Shown here: one piece after another, positions 45,219 to 55,905 of the stretch
How the letters are laid out: each line of letters starts with the position of its first letter
Position numbering within the stretch: the stretch's first letter is position 1
DNA from: Endomychus coccineus
Taxonomy: Eukaryota; Arthropoda; Insecta; Coleoptera; Endomychidae
Reading direction: 5' to 3'
Length of the DNA: 64,000 nt
NCBI GenBank assembly: GCA_958510875.1
Contig: OY294070.1
Coordinates: 22,001,631-22,065,630 of the forward strand
The notes under the pieces: generated by a model
The model's database searches: none
Seen by the model: the letters and a program-made list of their open reading frames with translations, nothing else
What the model was told of the DNA's origin: nothing
Made by a program: the position numbers and the translations under genes

Positions 45219-45839
45219 CCATGATGATAACTAGTTTTGAAATCAGTTCAATTAATTCATTAAGTGTGAATGAGAATATATTACTTACATCATTCAGATC
45301 GAACCGTACACATGCAAGACGAAATTTCGAATATCCCCCTTTTCTTCTATCGGTCGCTTATATAGACTTCATTGATGAAATCTAGCAATTTAGGATTCAC
45401 ACGGTAAGTTAACTTGTCCGGCAGAATAATGAACCCTAACACAGTTTTACTTATTATTTGCAATATGAAAGTATCTGAGAATGAAATTAATACCAACTGA
45501 CAGGAAATGGTTCGAAGTAAGTTTCGTAATCAGATAATACATTGAAATAAAATATCTGAAAGATTATAATGGGAATCAGAATGACATACAATAATGAAGA
45601 AATATATAGATTGGTAATAATTGAATTTGGTAAAAACGGAAACGTGACAATATATTAATAAATACCAATATTTGAAACGTAATTTTTCTTGTAGCCCCTA
45701 ATAATATTTGATAGTGGGGTTAGAATGGAGCTGTCCATTACTTTTTGATATTCCATTTTTACAGATAAAAAAAGAAATTTTACTTTGTTAAATATCATTT
45801 TATTTAAAAGAAAGTGTTATTTCGAACTTTAAAGTTCAT
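45219..45839. other. Intronic spacer, no recognisable gene
   Basis: AT-rich sequence between the foldback element and the Penelope-like arrangement. Nothing recognised. Confidence 0.4.
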
Positions 45840-46985
45840 TATCAATACATACAATGAGAAAACACGAAACATCATAGTATTCATATAAAATTTTTAATGA
45901 AGTGAATCGTTTCTAAGAATTAATGGTACACAAAGCTACTAAGGTTAATTATGTTGAGATAGTAAACGGAAAGGAATTCAACTGCCGGTAATTACATTCT
46001 ACGGATTGTGTTACGTGGAATTTAACAGGGTTAACAAAGTAAAATTTTCTAAATGTAGTTTCTCGGTAAGTAGATTGTGTGAAGGATTATTGTGCTTAAA
46101 TATTCCTGTAGATTATAATAGATTAGGTTTTCTACTCTTCGTAATTGTATGTAAAATATTCAGAGTTTCTAGGGGAGGAAAACGGTGTTGGTTTCTATAA
46201 AGTGTTTTGAAAAATTTCAATTACTTATATTTAATTGAAAATGTTTCTTACATCTAAAATCAAACGGTCTACCTGTTCGACCAAGGTATGGGGCATTACA
46301 TTCCTCACAAGTTAACTTATAAACTCTTGACTTCCGAAATTTTTTAGATTTAGTATAGTTTTTGCATTAAAAAATATGTTTGAAAGTTTTTGGCTTGGTC
46401 TGAAAGCTACATTCAACATTTGTTTCTTGACTATATTTGAGATTTTATCAGATATTGGCCCAAAGTACGTCAAGGTAACATATTTTTTCTTCATTTTTAG
46501 TTGCACGTTGGGATAATTTGATCAACAGTTCATTTTAAAGATTTTCTCTTAATTAAATTATTTATTAGTAATACAGAATAGCTGTTATGTATAAGATACA
46601 TTGCGATATATAACGGCTATTTTGTATCGCTAATAAAAAAATCAATCAAGAGGAAACCTTTTTAAATTAACTGTTAATCAAATTTATTCCAACGTGCAAC
46701 AAAAGAGAGAGGAAAAATGTGTTACAATAATCCATCAATCTACTTATACGAGCAACTAGATTTAGGAATTTCCACTTTATCCACCCTGTTAAATTTCACG
46801 TAGTACAATCCTGAGAATGTAATTACCGACAGTTCAATTCCTTTTCATTAACTACCTCAACATAATTAACCTTATTAGCTATGTGTACCATTATCATTAA
46901 AATCGATTCACTTCATTGTAAATTTCGTATCAATACTATGATGTTCCAGAGTTTTCTCATTGTATGTTTTGATAATTGTAATAAT
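45840..46985 (-). mobile_element. Penelope-like element core between inverted arms
   Basis: Arms of about 250 bp (45840-46095 and 46718-46985) are inverse complements, sharing for example CATACAATGAGAAAAC, CATCATAGTATT, GAAGTGAATCG, GGTAATTACATTCT and AATTTAACAGGGT. They flank a core with Penelope-like protein sequence. Inverted or partial terminal copies are a known feature of Penelope-like elements. From 46986 to 47574 nothing else was recognised. Confidence 0.65.
46205..46515 (-). pseudogene. Penelope-like linker and GIY-YIG start
   Basis: The minus strand reads YVTLTYFGPISDKISNIVKK, NVAFRPSQKLSNIFFNAKT and, in another frame, CEECNAPYLGRTGRPFDFR-like sequence. The first two are the conserved linker (L-P-Y-x-G, I-x-F-x-P-x-x-K-L-x-x-L) and the last is the GIY-YIG entry of Penelope-like proteins. 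The RT domain is not in this fragment. Confidence 0.75.
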
Positions 46986-47574
46986 AAGCCCTTCTCTGGT
47001 TCTCTTTGTTTACTAAAGGTTATCAATTTACTTATTTTATCAAATTCATTCATATTTATCATTTGACTTGACTAATTGATATCAATATAACTTACAGTAC
47101 GTGTACCGATAACCAGGAAGTGATCCAATATCACGGATTTCTCATTAGGCAAATCAGGCAACAATACGGTCAATAGATTTATGTAATACTCACTCTTCTT
47201 CGGTTGAGACCCTTACACATTAATCAAGCACTGTGTGATCGAGGGTAGTTGATAAATTACTTCAAGTAGAAAAACTCTGGATCGAAACGAATATAAAATA
47301 TTTAATAATAATAAAGAAATAAAACAATTATGAAAATGAATTAATAGTTAAAAGATTAAGTAAAACTAAAGTATTGATTAGGAAATTAAGTTAAATTTAG
47401 AAAACAATTAATCTATCATTAATTTTAAATTAATCTTATTAGGACCTAGATGAAGTGAAAACTAATTTAACTCAACCCGGATGTACCAGGGTAAAGAGTT
47501 TAACAAAACTAATATGATTTAATTATTCATTTGAAAATGAAAAAATGGAAATTCTACCATAAACAGCACAACGT

Positions 47575-47890
47575 AAGCTTAACTAGAAAACTCAGAAAGT
47601 TTTCTAAAATATGATTCGTGAAATAGTCAAATGTCTTATGTTATCGATACGTGAATATATTGTAGTTTCAGAGGAAAAGACAGGGCAAAAAATCTTCATT
47701 TGAACCACAGCAAGTGATCAACCTGATGTTTCGAATTAAATCATGAAAATAAATCTCAGCTACCAATATACTGTAAAACACTTGTTTTCTTTAGAACCAT
47801 TTCAGTTAAATATGTAATTTATGATTTCCTATTTAAACTGTGAGGAACCTCTTCGACTTTGTCGATATCTTACAAATTATGATGACCTTT
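47575..47890. repeat. Dispersed repeat D, copy 2
   Basis: Shorter version of the repeat at 20540-21165. It contains AAAGTTTTCTAAAATA, CAAGTGATC, CTACCAATATACTGTAAA and AACTGTGAGGAACCTCTTCG in order. Confidence 0.7.
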
Positions 47891-49364
47891 CCTTCACAAG
47901 GATTCAGAGACAATACACTCCGGTCCAGACCCACAGATTTAAATAATAAACTGTATTAATTTATGACGGAACGGTCGTACTAAGAAATGAACTCATGTAC
48001 TTGATCTGTCCGTAATAAAAAGCAACAAAGAATATCCTATTCCTATTTACGTTCATGGGTGTTCTTACAACAGCTTGAATTCCAGGAACTTGTTTTATAT
48101 CTGAACGAATTCTAATTGATAATTAATAAGGCAGCTTAGCTGCTTTCTTTTATATAAAGTGATATTTAATAAAGCAAAATGTCTTATTTTATTCGTTATA
48201 ATGGGGTGAAAGGTGTGTAGTTCCCGAAACATGTAGTTAATATCTAAAATATAGACTGTGAGGATCAAATTACAAATCTATAATTGTTAAAATGAACTCA
48301 CACTCGGTTAATACTTTATTGGTTTGTAAATCAATTCCAATATATTTTTTGTTGCTACAATCATTTACATTTGACCCGCAGTAGGATCCGAAGGCTATTT
48401 TGCTAACAAAAGATAGGGAAGTCACTTGATCAATTAATCATAGTTTTTTGTCTATTATCACTCCACATTTCGGCAGAATTCTTTATGCACTATGTAATGA
48501 ATGGTTTTTGTAATCATGTTCTTGAATTTCATCTCAGATTTCAATTCATTCAGATGTCCAAGTCGCCACGTTATAAATGATTTAAAATCCCTGACTGCAG
48601 TTAGCGATGCAATTAATGAATTAGTCATTGGACAATCAACGGATTGTACATAGCACAATAAACGAATTGTTCAGTTATTACACATCCATTAATAAAGAAA
48701 CCTAACCAGTAATTGCATTCTGGGGAACAAATTGAATCTCCCTCGACCTCAAGCCGTCCAATTTGTTTTTATGAATATTAATTATAGAATATTCTGGATA
48801 TACACCCAACAGTCTATTATTATGCTAACACATTAATAATTAAAATAAATTGACTTGCTATGCATAAATTCAACCTATTACGAAACTTTCGAGCTCTATC
48901 TGGTATTATACGATTCGAAACGATCCACAATATTATAATGTACATCAGACGTAGTGTCAGTAATAATAAACTCGTATTTGCGAATATACGACGACTTAAT
49001 CTTTGCTATACATCCAGATATATCATTATTAAGACATGTTTCAACGAAAGTTTTAGACCGCTCCTATATGCTGAATAGTTGTTTCTACCAGTGAACATAT
49101 CAATTCAAAGATATAAATCACTTTTATACGCATCGTGTGAGGTAAGAATGAATGTTCAACACTCTCGTAATAGAGCTTTATTGATTGCGTATTAAAGTGT
49201 GGGAGCTTTATGCGAAATAATGACAGTGTATTTAGGCAAATTGAACTTTGGTCGTAATATAATTCGTTTTCATTAAATGAAACAACAAAAACTTTGTTTT
49301 TATACCACTTTTATTAATAACATGTTACTATAGTTTCAACCTCGAAATGCCATTATCAAACATA
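47891..49364. other. Intronic spacer, no recognisable gene
   Basis: AT-rich. Two short segments (GTTCCCGAAACATGTAG near 48221 and CAACCTCGAAATGCC near 49337) look like the ends often found with Penelope-like insertions, but are too short to call. The frames at 48458-48658 (-) and 48860-49078 (+) have no recognisable motif. Confidence 0.4.
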
Positions 49365-49972
49365 CCGGGATATCAAAAATTGTCTTGGTCAAGGGTGGTT
49401 GTGGAATCTAAAACGTGTGTCTTAGTTTACGATTGAAATAATTATGTCACTGTCACACTGACATCATCAATAACCTACAAATTTCATACCTATTTATTTC
49501 AGTTGTAAAACAATAATGAACTACAAATTAAAAATTATTTTGGTCAAGGGTGGTTGTGGAATGTAGAACGTGTGTCTTACTTTAAATTTTTGAATATGTT
49601 TTGTTGTGTCAGAATCTGTTAAGTATTTGTGCTGGAATTTTCTAATCCAGTTTTTGAATCATGCCTCTTACCACACAGCACAAAATTTTCATAATTGAAG
49701 CCTATTTTCGGACGGGTGCGCTGGTTAATGTGCATCGAACAAAACGGGGGACATTTTCAACAATTATTGTAATTTAGTTTTTCTTGTTACTAAAACCGTC
49801 ATTTCATAATTTGAAGTTCATTATTGTTTTACAACTGAAATAAATAGATATGAAATTTGTAGGTTATTGATGATGTCAGTGTGACAGTGACATAATTATT
49901 TCAAACGTAAAGTAAGACACACGTTTTAGATTCCGCAACCACCCTTGACCAAGATAATTTTTGATATCCCGG
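49365..49972 (+). mobile_element. DD41D transposon, copy C: internally deleted derivative
   Basis: Both complete inverted repeats are present ((CC)GGGATATCAAAAATTG at the left and the mirrored GATATCCCGG at the right). Between them are the first 25 or so transposase codons (MPLTTQHKIFIIEAYFRTGA) joined directly to codons near the C terminus (CIEQN). About 0.85 kb of coding sequence is missing at the junction near 49731. Length 608 bp. This is a non-autonomous derivative of the kind that gives rise to MITEs. Confidence 0.9.
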
Positions 49973-49984
49973 GACCTAAAATGA

Positions 49985-51160
49985 CAAAGTGAAAAAAAAA
50001 TCGGATGAACCGCTTTTGATAATTTTTTTAAATCGATTAAGGAAGTCATTTAGAAAAAATTTTACCATTTTTTTCTCCTAATGTACATTTTATCATTTCT
50101 ACAGAGGAAAATGCATCTCTTTGAATGCACTTTCAGGAGATAATATTAAGAATGTTCAAATGTAGCCAAAATTTCTCACTCGGGGCTTTTGGGATCGCTG
50201 ATCACGATTCCGGTGTCAGATTTGAACTATGACGCACCTGGGGCTCAGGACGTCCTGGTACTATTGTTGTCTCCAGGGAATTCGCAGAAATGCCTTCTGC
50301 AAAGGAATGGAACCTGTTATGGAGGTTCTCTTGAGCATATGGGTCATGACCATGACACTCAATAGTTACCTGGTGCTCAACATATCCTGATCACCTAGGT
50401 CATCTTCATGGACTGATTCGTAATATGCTTTTAAATGCAACCAAATTCGTCTATCGGGGGTTTTAGGAGTCGCTGAACACGATTCCGTTGCCAGATTTGA
50501 ACTAAGACGCACCTGAGGCTGAGGACATCCTGGTACTATCGTCATCTCCAGTGAATTCGTGAAATTATCTTTTGGAATGGGATGGAACTTGTGAGGGAGG
50601 TTATTTTGAGGTTGGCGGTTGTGACCGTGACCTTCCATAGTCACCTGGTGGTCAGGATACTCTGATGACCAAGGTCATCTCCATGGATTGTTTTTTAATA
50701 TTCTCTGAAATAAAACTGAATTCGTATCCCTAAGGTTTTTCGAATCGCTGATAACTTTTCTGAAGTTCAGACCAATCACCGGAGCATCTGGTGAACAGAT
50801 CTGTGATATCGACAACAAAGAATTCGAATCCGTTTGCACTACAATGAAACTTTACTGATTTTTTCTAATGCGAAAAAAGTATTACTGAAATATTTTCTAT
50901 TTTAATGTCAAAACTGTTATTATCGAATCTAGCACCGGAATCGCTTTCCGCGGTTCCGAAAACCCCCGAGAGACGAATTTGATTGCATTTCAGAGAATAT
51001 TAAAAATCAATCCATCGAGATGACCTAGGTCATCAGAGTATCCTGAGCACCAGGTGACTATTGAGTATTATGGTCATGACCTGTATGCTCAAGAGAACCT
51101 CCCTAACAGGTTTCATTCCTTTGCAGAAGATATTTCTGGGAATTCCCTGGAAACGACGAT
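49985..51160. repeat. Dispersed repeat G: two direct and one inverted unit
   Basis: Direct units begin near 50170 and 50448 (CGGGG(C/G)TTTTGGGATCGCTGA, then TCAGATTTGAACTA, GACGCACCTG, CCTGGTACTAT, TCTCCAG, GTGACC/GTCATGACC, TCACCTGGTG, CTAGGTCATC). They lie about 278 bp apart. An inverted unit lies at about 50940-51160 (GTTCCGAAAACCCCCGAGAG, GATGACCTAGGTCATC, CACCAGGTGACTATTGAG). The GGGGGTTTTTGG(G/T)(G/A)TCGCTGA phrase is shared with the 480-bp satellite unit. Weak open frames cross the units, but no known domain is visible. Confidence 0.7.
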
Positions 51161-51415
51161 AATATTTGGAAGCTTATCCAGATCCACTGGCAGGAGATAT
51201 GCTTTGCTAACATTCTGTTATCCCCAATGTCCATTCACTAAAAATAATCACTTCCTTGGTAAATTCTTTTCATCTAGGAAAGGAACTAAAAGGAATATGT
51301 TGTAGTAGTTTCCTTAGAGTTCGACAAGCATTTGCAGAAGAAATCGCTATACCAAGAATACTTCTGTTATTTATTTTTGATAATAATAATCTATAATATC
51401 AATATTTCATTTCAG

Positions 51416-51544
51416 ATAACTCACATATGGGATAATTATACTCAACGGGTGCCTCAAGATCCAAGGATGTCAAGTTGCTTTTACACGGGAACCGTCCAAG
51501 GAGATCCTGATTCAGATGTAGCCGTTTCACTGTGTAATGGGATG
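51416..51544 (+). CDS. ADAMTS-type metalloprotease, propeptide exon (third seen)
   Basis: A 129-bp phase-0 exon (43 codons) between acceptor AATATTTCATTTCAG and donor GTAAGT. Translation gives ITHIWDNYTQRVPQDPRMSS followed by CFYTGTVQGDPDSDVAVSLC and NGM. The C-F-Y-x-G-x-V-x-G-D-P-x-S-x-x-A-x-S-L-C-x-G-M string is the hallmark of the ADAMTS propeptide, and its two Cys are part of the prodomain. The next exon should continue with a G-L-I/L-R stretch, a furin site and the HExxHxxGxxH catalytic domain, none of which was seen to the right. The protein would be secreted and activated by proprotein convertases. Confidence 0.9.
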
Positions 51545-52189
51545 GTAAGTCTTTTTGGAGAAATTAATTTTGGATGTTGAGTTTGCGATAAACTAGTCGT
51601 AATCGCTGCTTCAGCAGTTGAAAGATTTTCTCTAATGGAATTTTTCCGTTATTCTGTATCTTCCTTGCGAATGTCGGAATGTTTTCACTCTTTCTTAAGT
51701 TGGTGGAGGTTGTACTACTCACAACAAAACATACGTGTGACTGTTTCATCTTCGACAGTACGCCTACCAACCGAGACTGGTTACCCAGATCGATGAGAGT
51801 CCGCCTTAGTCGTATTCTTGGACATCGAAGAACCTCAGATCTTGATTGCCAAATTTTTTTTCTTCAACGCTTACATTAACAATAGTGAAAACCGTAATTG
51901 AGCCATAGCATAATAGAATAAGTTTACGTTTATTCTCATGAAATATTTGAATATTTTGAACGAAGTCGACACATGCTTTTCCTGTTGACCTATTAATTTA
52001 TCATTAATCATATTGAAAAATGTAAAACTAGGCAACAATAAAATAGGAATGCAGTGCCAGCACGTCTATTAGTCCCAGAGATGGTTGAACAGCGAGCTCT
52101 CGAGAAGAGTGAAACAGCTATCTGGAACTAATAGTGGTGGCTCAGAGTTGTGAAAGAGGGTGGGCACAAGCAAAAAATTAACTATTTTA
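51545..52189. other. Intron start, no recognisable gene
   Basis: Sequence after the third ADAMTS exon donor. No further ADAMTS exon was recognised. The frames at 51564-51879 have no motif. Confidence 0.4.
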
Positions 52190-53290
52190 TGTACATGAAA
52201 TCCATTCTCCTATTTTTCATGCTGGAAAACCGCCAATGCGTTCAGTCGATCTTCTGTAATTGTGCTTCTCAGAAAAGTTTTAATGCGTTTGAGGGTGGAA
52301 AAACACCGTTCACATTCTGCCGTCGACATGGGCGTTGTACAAATAATATCCAACAGTTTGTATATTATCGTCAAAACCTTTTTTAGGTTGTTGTCTGTTT
52401 GACCACTAAAAGTAGCAAAGTACCACATACGTCACACATGTCAACGTGCTCATAAATTGCTGAAAGTTCACATTTTACATTTCACAGTTTCAGCAAAATG
52501 TTTTTGTGGAAATGCATGTCTATAAGTTTTGAAATTTTGAGAATCAAATAATTTTGTTGCACTTAAGTGATCCCTTAAATCAAATCAGTCGCTAATTTGG
52601 CCTAAAATAGTGTCACATACTCCCTTTGCAATAACAGCTCTGTTATCTCCAGCAGTCGTTTTTTGTCTTTTCCTAGCAGGCTCTTCATTATTGCGTTCTT
52701 GATTGTCATTATCAGTAGAATTTATAATTCGAATAATTTGCTGTTGGAACTGTTCAATTGCCTTTTGCTGTTGAGCACTGTCAATCCCGCGCTTTTAAGT
52801 CTGATTAAATAATATTTGAACATGTGGCATAAAGAAATTAAATATTTTCAACAAGTAGAAAAATTCCGGGCAATTCAAATGTTTCAATGAACCACTTGCT
52901 TCACCAATAGTAACTGAATCCATCCCATCTTCGTCAATACTTTTGTCTAAACATTCTTTGAAAGAATCCTGGTTGAATCGGCCTCGAAAGCAATGAAATT
53001 TGTAGATTTAATTGCTTTTAATGTTTCCTGCTTGTATTCTTGTAAATTTGCACTATTGCATCTAGCAATTCGTTCTGAATAGTTTTTGAGACGCCTTTGA
53101 ACACTTGTGAACTCGAAAACAGAAACTCTAGTTTTCACTAGGAAGTATAAAACTGTACCAAAGAACCATAGCAGCTCAGGTGACCAAGAAAAAATAGACA
53201 TTTTATTTCGTCTTGTATATAGCGATGCAGTATATGACTTCACCCCCACCCCTTGGAGATCTATCTGATAGGGTGCAGAATGAAGGGATA
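52190..53290 (-). pseudogene. hAT-family (ZMYM1-type) transposase relic
   Basis: The minus strand ends with TTPMSTAECERCFSTLKRIK and TFLRSTITEDRLNALAV, the hAT C-terminal dimerisation region in the form found in zinc finger MYM-type 1-like proteins. Upstream broken frames give SVTIGEASGSLKHLNCPEF, RKRQKTTAGDN, TILGQISD.FDLRDHLSATK, SANLQEYKQETLKAIKSTNF and related parts of the catalytic region, in the correct order. Many stops are present. No terminal repeats were found. Confidence 0.75.
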
Positions 53291-53379
53291 TTCTTCAAAT
53301 ATATTTTTCACGTGTTTTTATATAACATTTCCCTATTAACATGGAAAAATCCGGCTCTTTTACGAAATAAGTAGGGATG

Positions 53380-53830
53380 TTCACCCTCTCAAGGTGAAAA
53401 AGGGTTGAAAGTGAACATATGAATATACTTTTATCACGTAAAATTGAATTCTAAACACTTTTTGTATCCTGTCCATTTTGCTTAAAACCAATAGAATAGC
53501 CCGAAAATGCATTTAAAATTTTAGGGGTGGGGGAATGTGAAGAGGGGTAGTAAATGACAGTAAAAATGGCTAATTCCTACAAAAACCTGCATTTAGAACA
53601 TTTTTCTTATATTGAAATTTTTCTCTAAAATCAAAATCAAAGCTGCAAATGGCAATTTTAGATTTGCAGCGTGGGTGTAACTAAGAGTTCGGCTGAGGGG
53701 TGGTTGATGAGTGGTGATATATGAGTCATAAAAATAAAGTATTCTTATGCAAAATTGAATTCCAAAACACTTTTGGACTCCTGGTATTTTTCTCTAAAAT
53801 GCATTTTTATATTTTAACCCGCTATTTTGT
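53380..53830. repeat. Dispersed repeat F (-), two half-units
   Basis: Reverse complement of the repeat at 32440-32800. Two similar halves share TCACGTAAAATTGAATTCTAAACACTTTTTG / TATGCAAAATTGAATTCCAAAACACTTTTGG-type blocks and GAAATTTTTCTCTAAAAT, about 285 bp apart. No coding capacity. Confidence 0.6.
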
Positions 53831-53929
53831 AGTCGCCATTTCGAATTTTCAAATTTTCTCGTCGGATTCGTAATCGCTGACCCCTCAAAATCCCTGTCTG
53901 TAAATTTGAAGGAATTCGGTCAAGAACTC

Positions 53930-54115
53930 AGCGAAATAGTAAATGGGGTTGCTAACAACCCCTCTAGCAAAAAGAGGGGGTGCGACCGCCAAAATCTAAT
54001 GGTCAACAAAGTTTATTGGTTCAAAAATGAAGCGAATGGAAAAGGTTTCATTCAAATCCACCCCATTACAAAAAAATAAGAGGTTCTTGCATTTATTTCC
54101 TCTACTATAACTGAT
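53930..54115. repeat. Dispersed repeat around AAAATGAAGCGAATGG (+)
   Basis: Third copy of the repeat at 21170-21330. It again has a CAACCCCTCT...AGAGGGGG hairpin upstream of AAAATGAAGCGAATGGAAAA and ends with an ATTTCCTCTAC block. Confidence 0.6.
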
Positions 54116-55065
54116 TATTTGTAAACTAAATATATTTATGAAATAATTCACCCAATTTTTGAAAAGAACCAGCAATTATATTTTCCATTTTACTATAGTT
54201 AGTTGATTCACGTACGAAGCTATCAAGAAAATAGGCTACTTTTGTTGATTAGTTTATTATTCCAAGTCTATTTCACGCACAAATTCGATAGAGTCTGGAC
54301 GGCCTGTTTAGTCTAAAGGTTAGGCAATTAGCACCGCCATCGTTACGTCAACTGTGATGAGAATCGACCTATAAAATATAGCAAAAATAGTCGAAGTCGA
54401 TGTTATTTTTAAAGGTTAATCTTAAAGATTGATAGCGTGTGACGATTGACATAAATAATATTCATATTGTCAAGGTAATCTTCGATAGAGAAAATAGATT
54501 AATAGGACATGTAATATCAACAAATTGTTGATAGGAAATTGTGTAATATCATCGCTATTGTGTGTTCACCATTTAGCTGATTGCCAAGTATGCTTAATAT
54601 TTTCTTTCCTCATTGATACTGGTCATTCTTTTCTTGAGTTAGTTGTTTGTGCTTTCGATAAATAGTTCCATAGATAGCGAGTGTGGAACAAATTCAATAT
54701 CACTAAAAAAAGAGAATCTGTATACGAGGGAATGTGAAAAGTCGCTGAAAAATTATTCATTTGGTCAAAACTTCTTTTATACATTTGTAAAAGAAGTTTA
54801 TGAAATTTCACAATCCAAATTTTAGATCTTTACTACATGTTTCGAGGTCAATCACTTACACCTCATTTTCAAGTATTATAAGAAAGGCTGAAAGAAAAGT
54901 ATATTGAGTATAACTTTTTTTGATAATATGTACTTGTTTGATGTTTAAAATTGTATATATATGATTGTATTGATAGAATAAATATTAAAATTGTAAGTCT
55001 ATAATTTAAAATAGTATAAATATGATCTATAAATTATTATATTGAAGAAATAAATATTGGAGCAT
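54116..55065. other. No recognisable gene or element
   Basis: AT-rich spacer. A segment near 54836-54877 (ATGTTTCGAGGTCAATCACT, then CACCTCATTTTCAAG) resembles Penelope-associated ends, but is short. Confidence 0.4.
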
Positions 55066-55311
55066 CTAATTGAAGCTATTAAATTGTTTTAAAAAGTTCT
55101 TATCATGCTTGAACATCGCCAAACACTCCATAGAAGTTATCACACGGTCGCGATTGTTGTTAACAGAGAGCAAATGCCGCACCCATCTGTCAGATAGCTG
55201 TCTCATATTCTGAAATGTATGCAAAATGTACAGTACTCGTTCGGTTGGGATGCCCCCAGCTTCAGCAATCTCGTACACTTCAACTCGGAAAAACAGAATT
55301 TCGGTATTCAT
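55066..55311 (-). pseudogene. mariner transposase N-terminal fragment
   Basis: An 81-codon frame reads VEVYEIAEAGGIPTERVLYI, MRQLSDRWVRHLLSVNNNRD and ECLAMFKHDKNFLKQF. This is the second helix-turn-helix and the start of the catalytic domain of a mariner transposase. The same segments (nucleotide-level similar) occur near 5471-5580, so both relics are probably one family. The catalytic residues are not included. Confidence 0.8.
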
Positions 55312-55625
55312 ACGTCTATCTGGTTACTTCAGATTATTTTGATAGATTTCGTCGTCATTGAAAAACGCGCCCGAACAACCAAAATGTAGACAGTGGTGTA
55401 TGTTCAGAAATTAATAATCTGTAAGTTCGTCACATAAGTATAAGTTATTGGATATGAGGAGAGGAGTGAAAGATTTTCTGACTACAATAAAGCATCATCC
55501 AATAATATTAATACTTCAAGCTTCGTGGCTGAGAATTACGTATCTTGGTTTGGTTGTATTTTTTTTCTGTACTTTGACTTCACAAGAGGGAAACCTATAA
55601 TAGTACAGTCATTTGGTACTTTTAC

Positions 55626-55733
55626 CTGGAAAGTTTTCCGGGAGTTATGAAAACTGGTGATTTCATAGATTTCGACATGCTCTTTCCCAATTTCTACTTT
55701 GCCACCTTGTATTTTTTCCGCTCGCGCCGCCAT
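55626..55733 (-). other. Outward-reading ATG exon in left TIR
   Basis: On the minus strand, ATG at 55733 lies in CCAAAATGGCGGC. It opens 36 codons that end in TTCCAG directly before GTAAAAGT, a good splice donor. The right TIR has the same 108-nt arrangement pointing the other way. Codon differences between the two are mostly amino-acid changing, so protein constraint is not supported. Confidence 0.4.
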
Positions 55734-55905
55734 TTTGGAAAAATGGCGCCTAAAAACGTTTTTCGATTACATCTCCTTTCCGACTCATTTTACGATTAAA
55801 ATAGTTATTTAATAAATTAAACTAGAGAAAATTTCCTATAATTCATGTAGTAACCTTTTTTTGTATATTGAATAGTTATAGCGTACGAGCGGCGCAAATT
55901 CTACT

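Noticed and set aside
50366..50644. 92-codon minus-strand ORF in repeat G as a gene
   Set aside because: It lies wholly in a dispersed repeat with neighbouring diverged copies. No domain was recognised, so it is kept only as a remark on the repeat.
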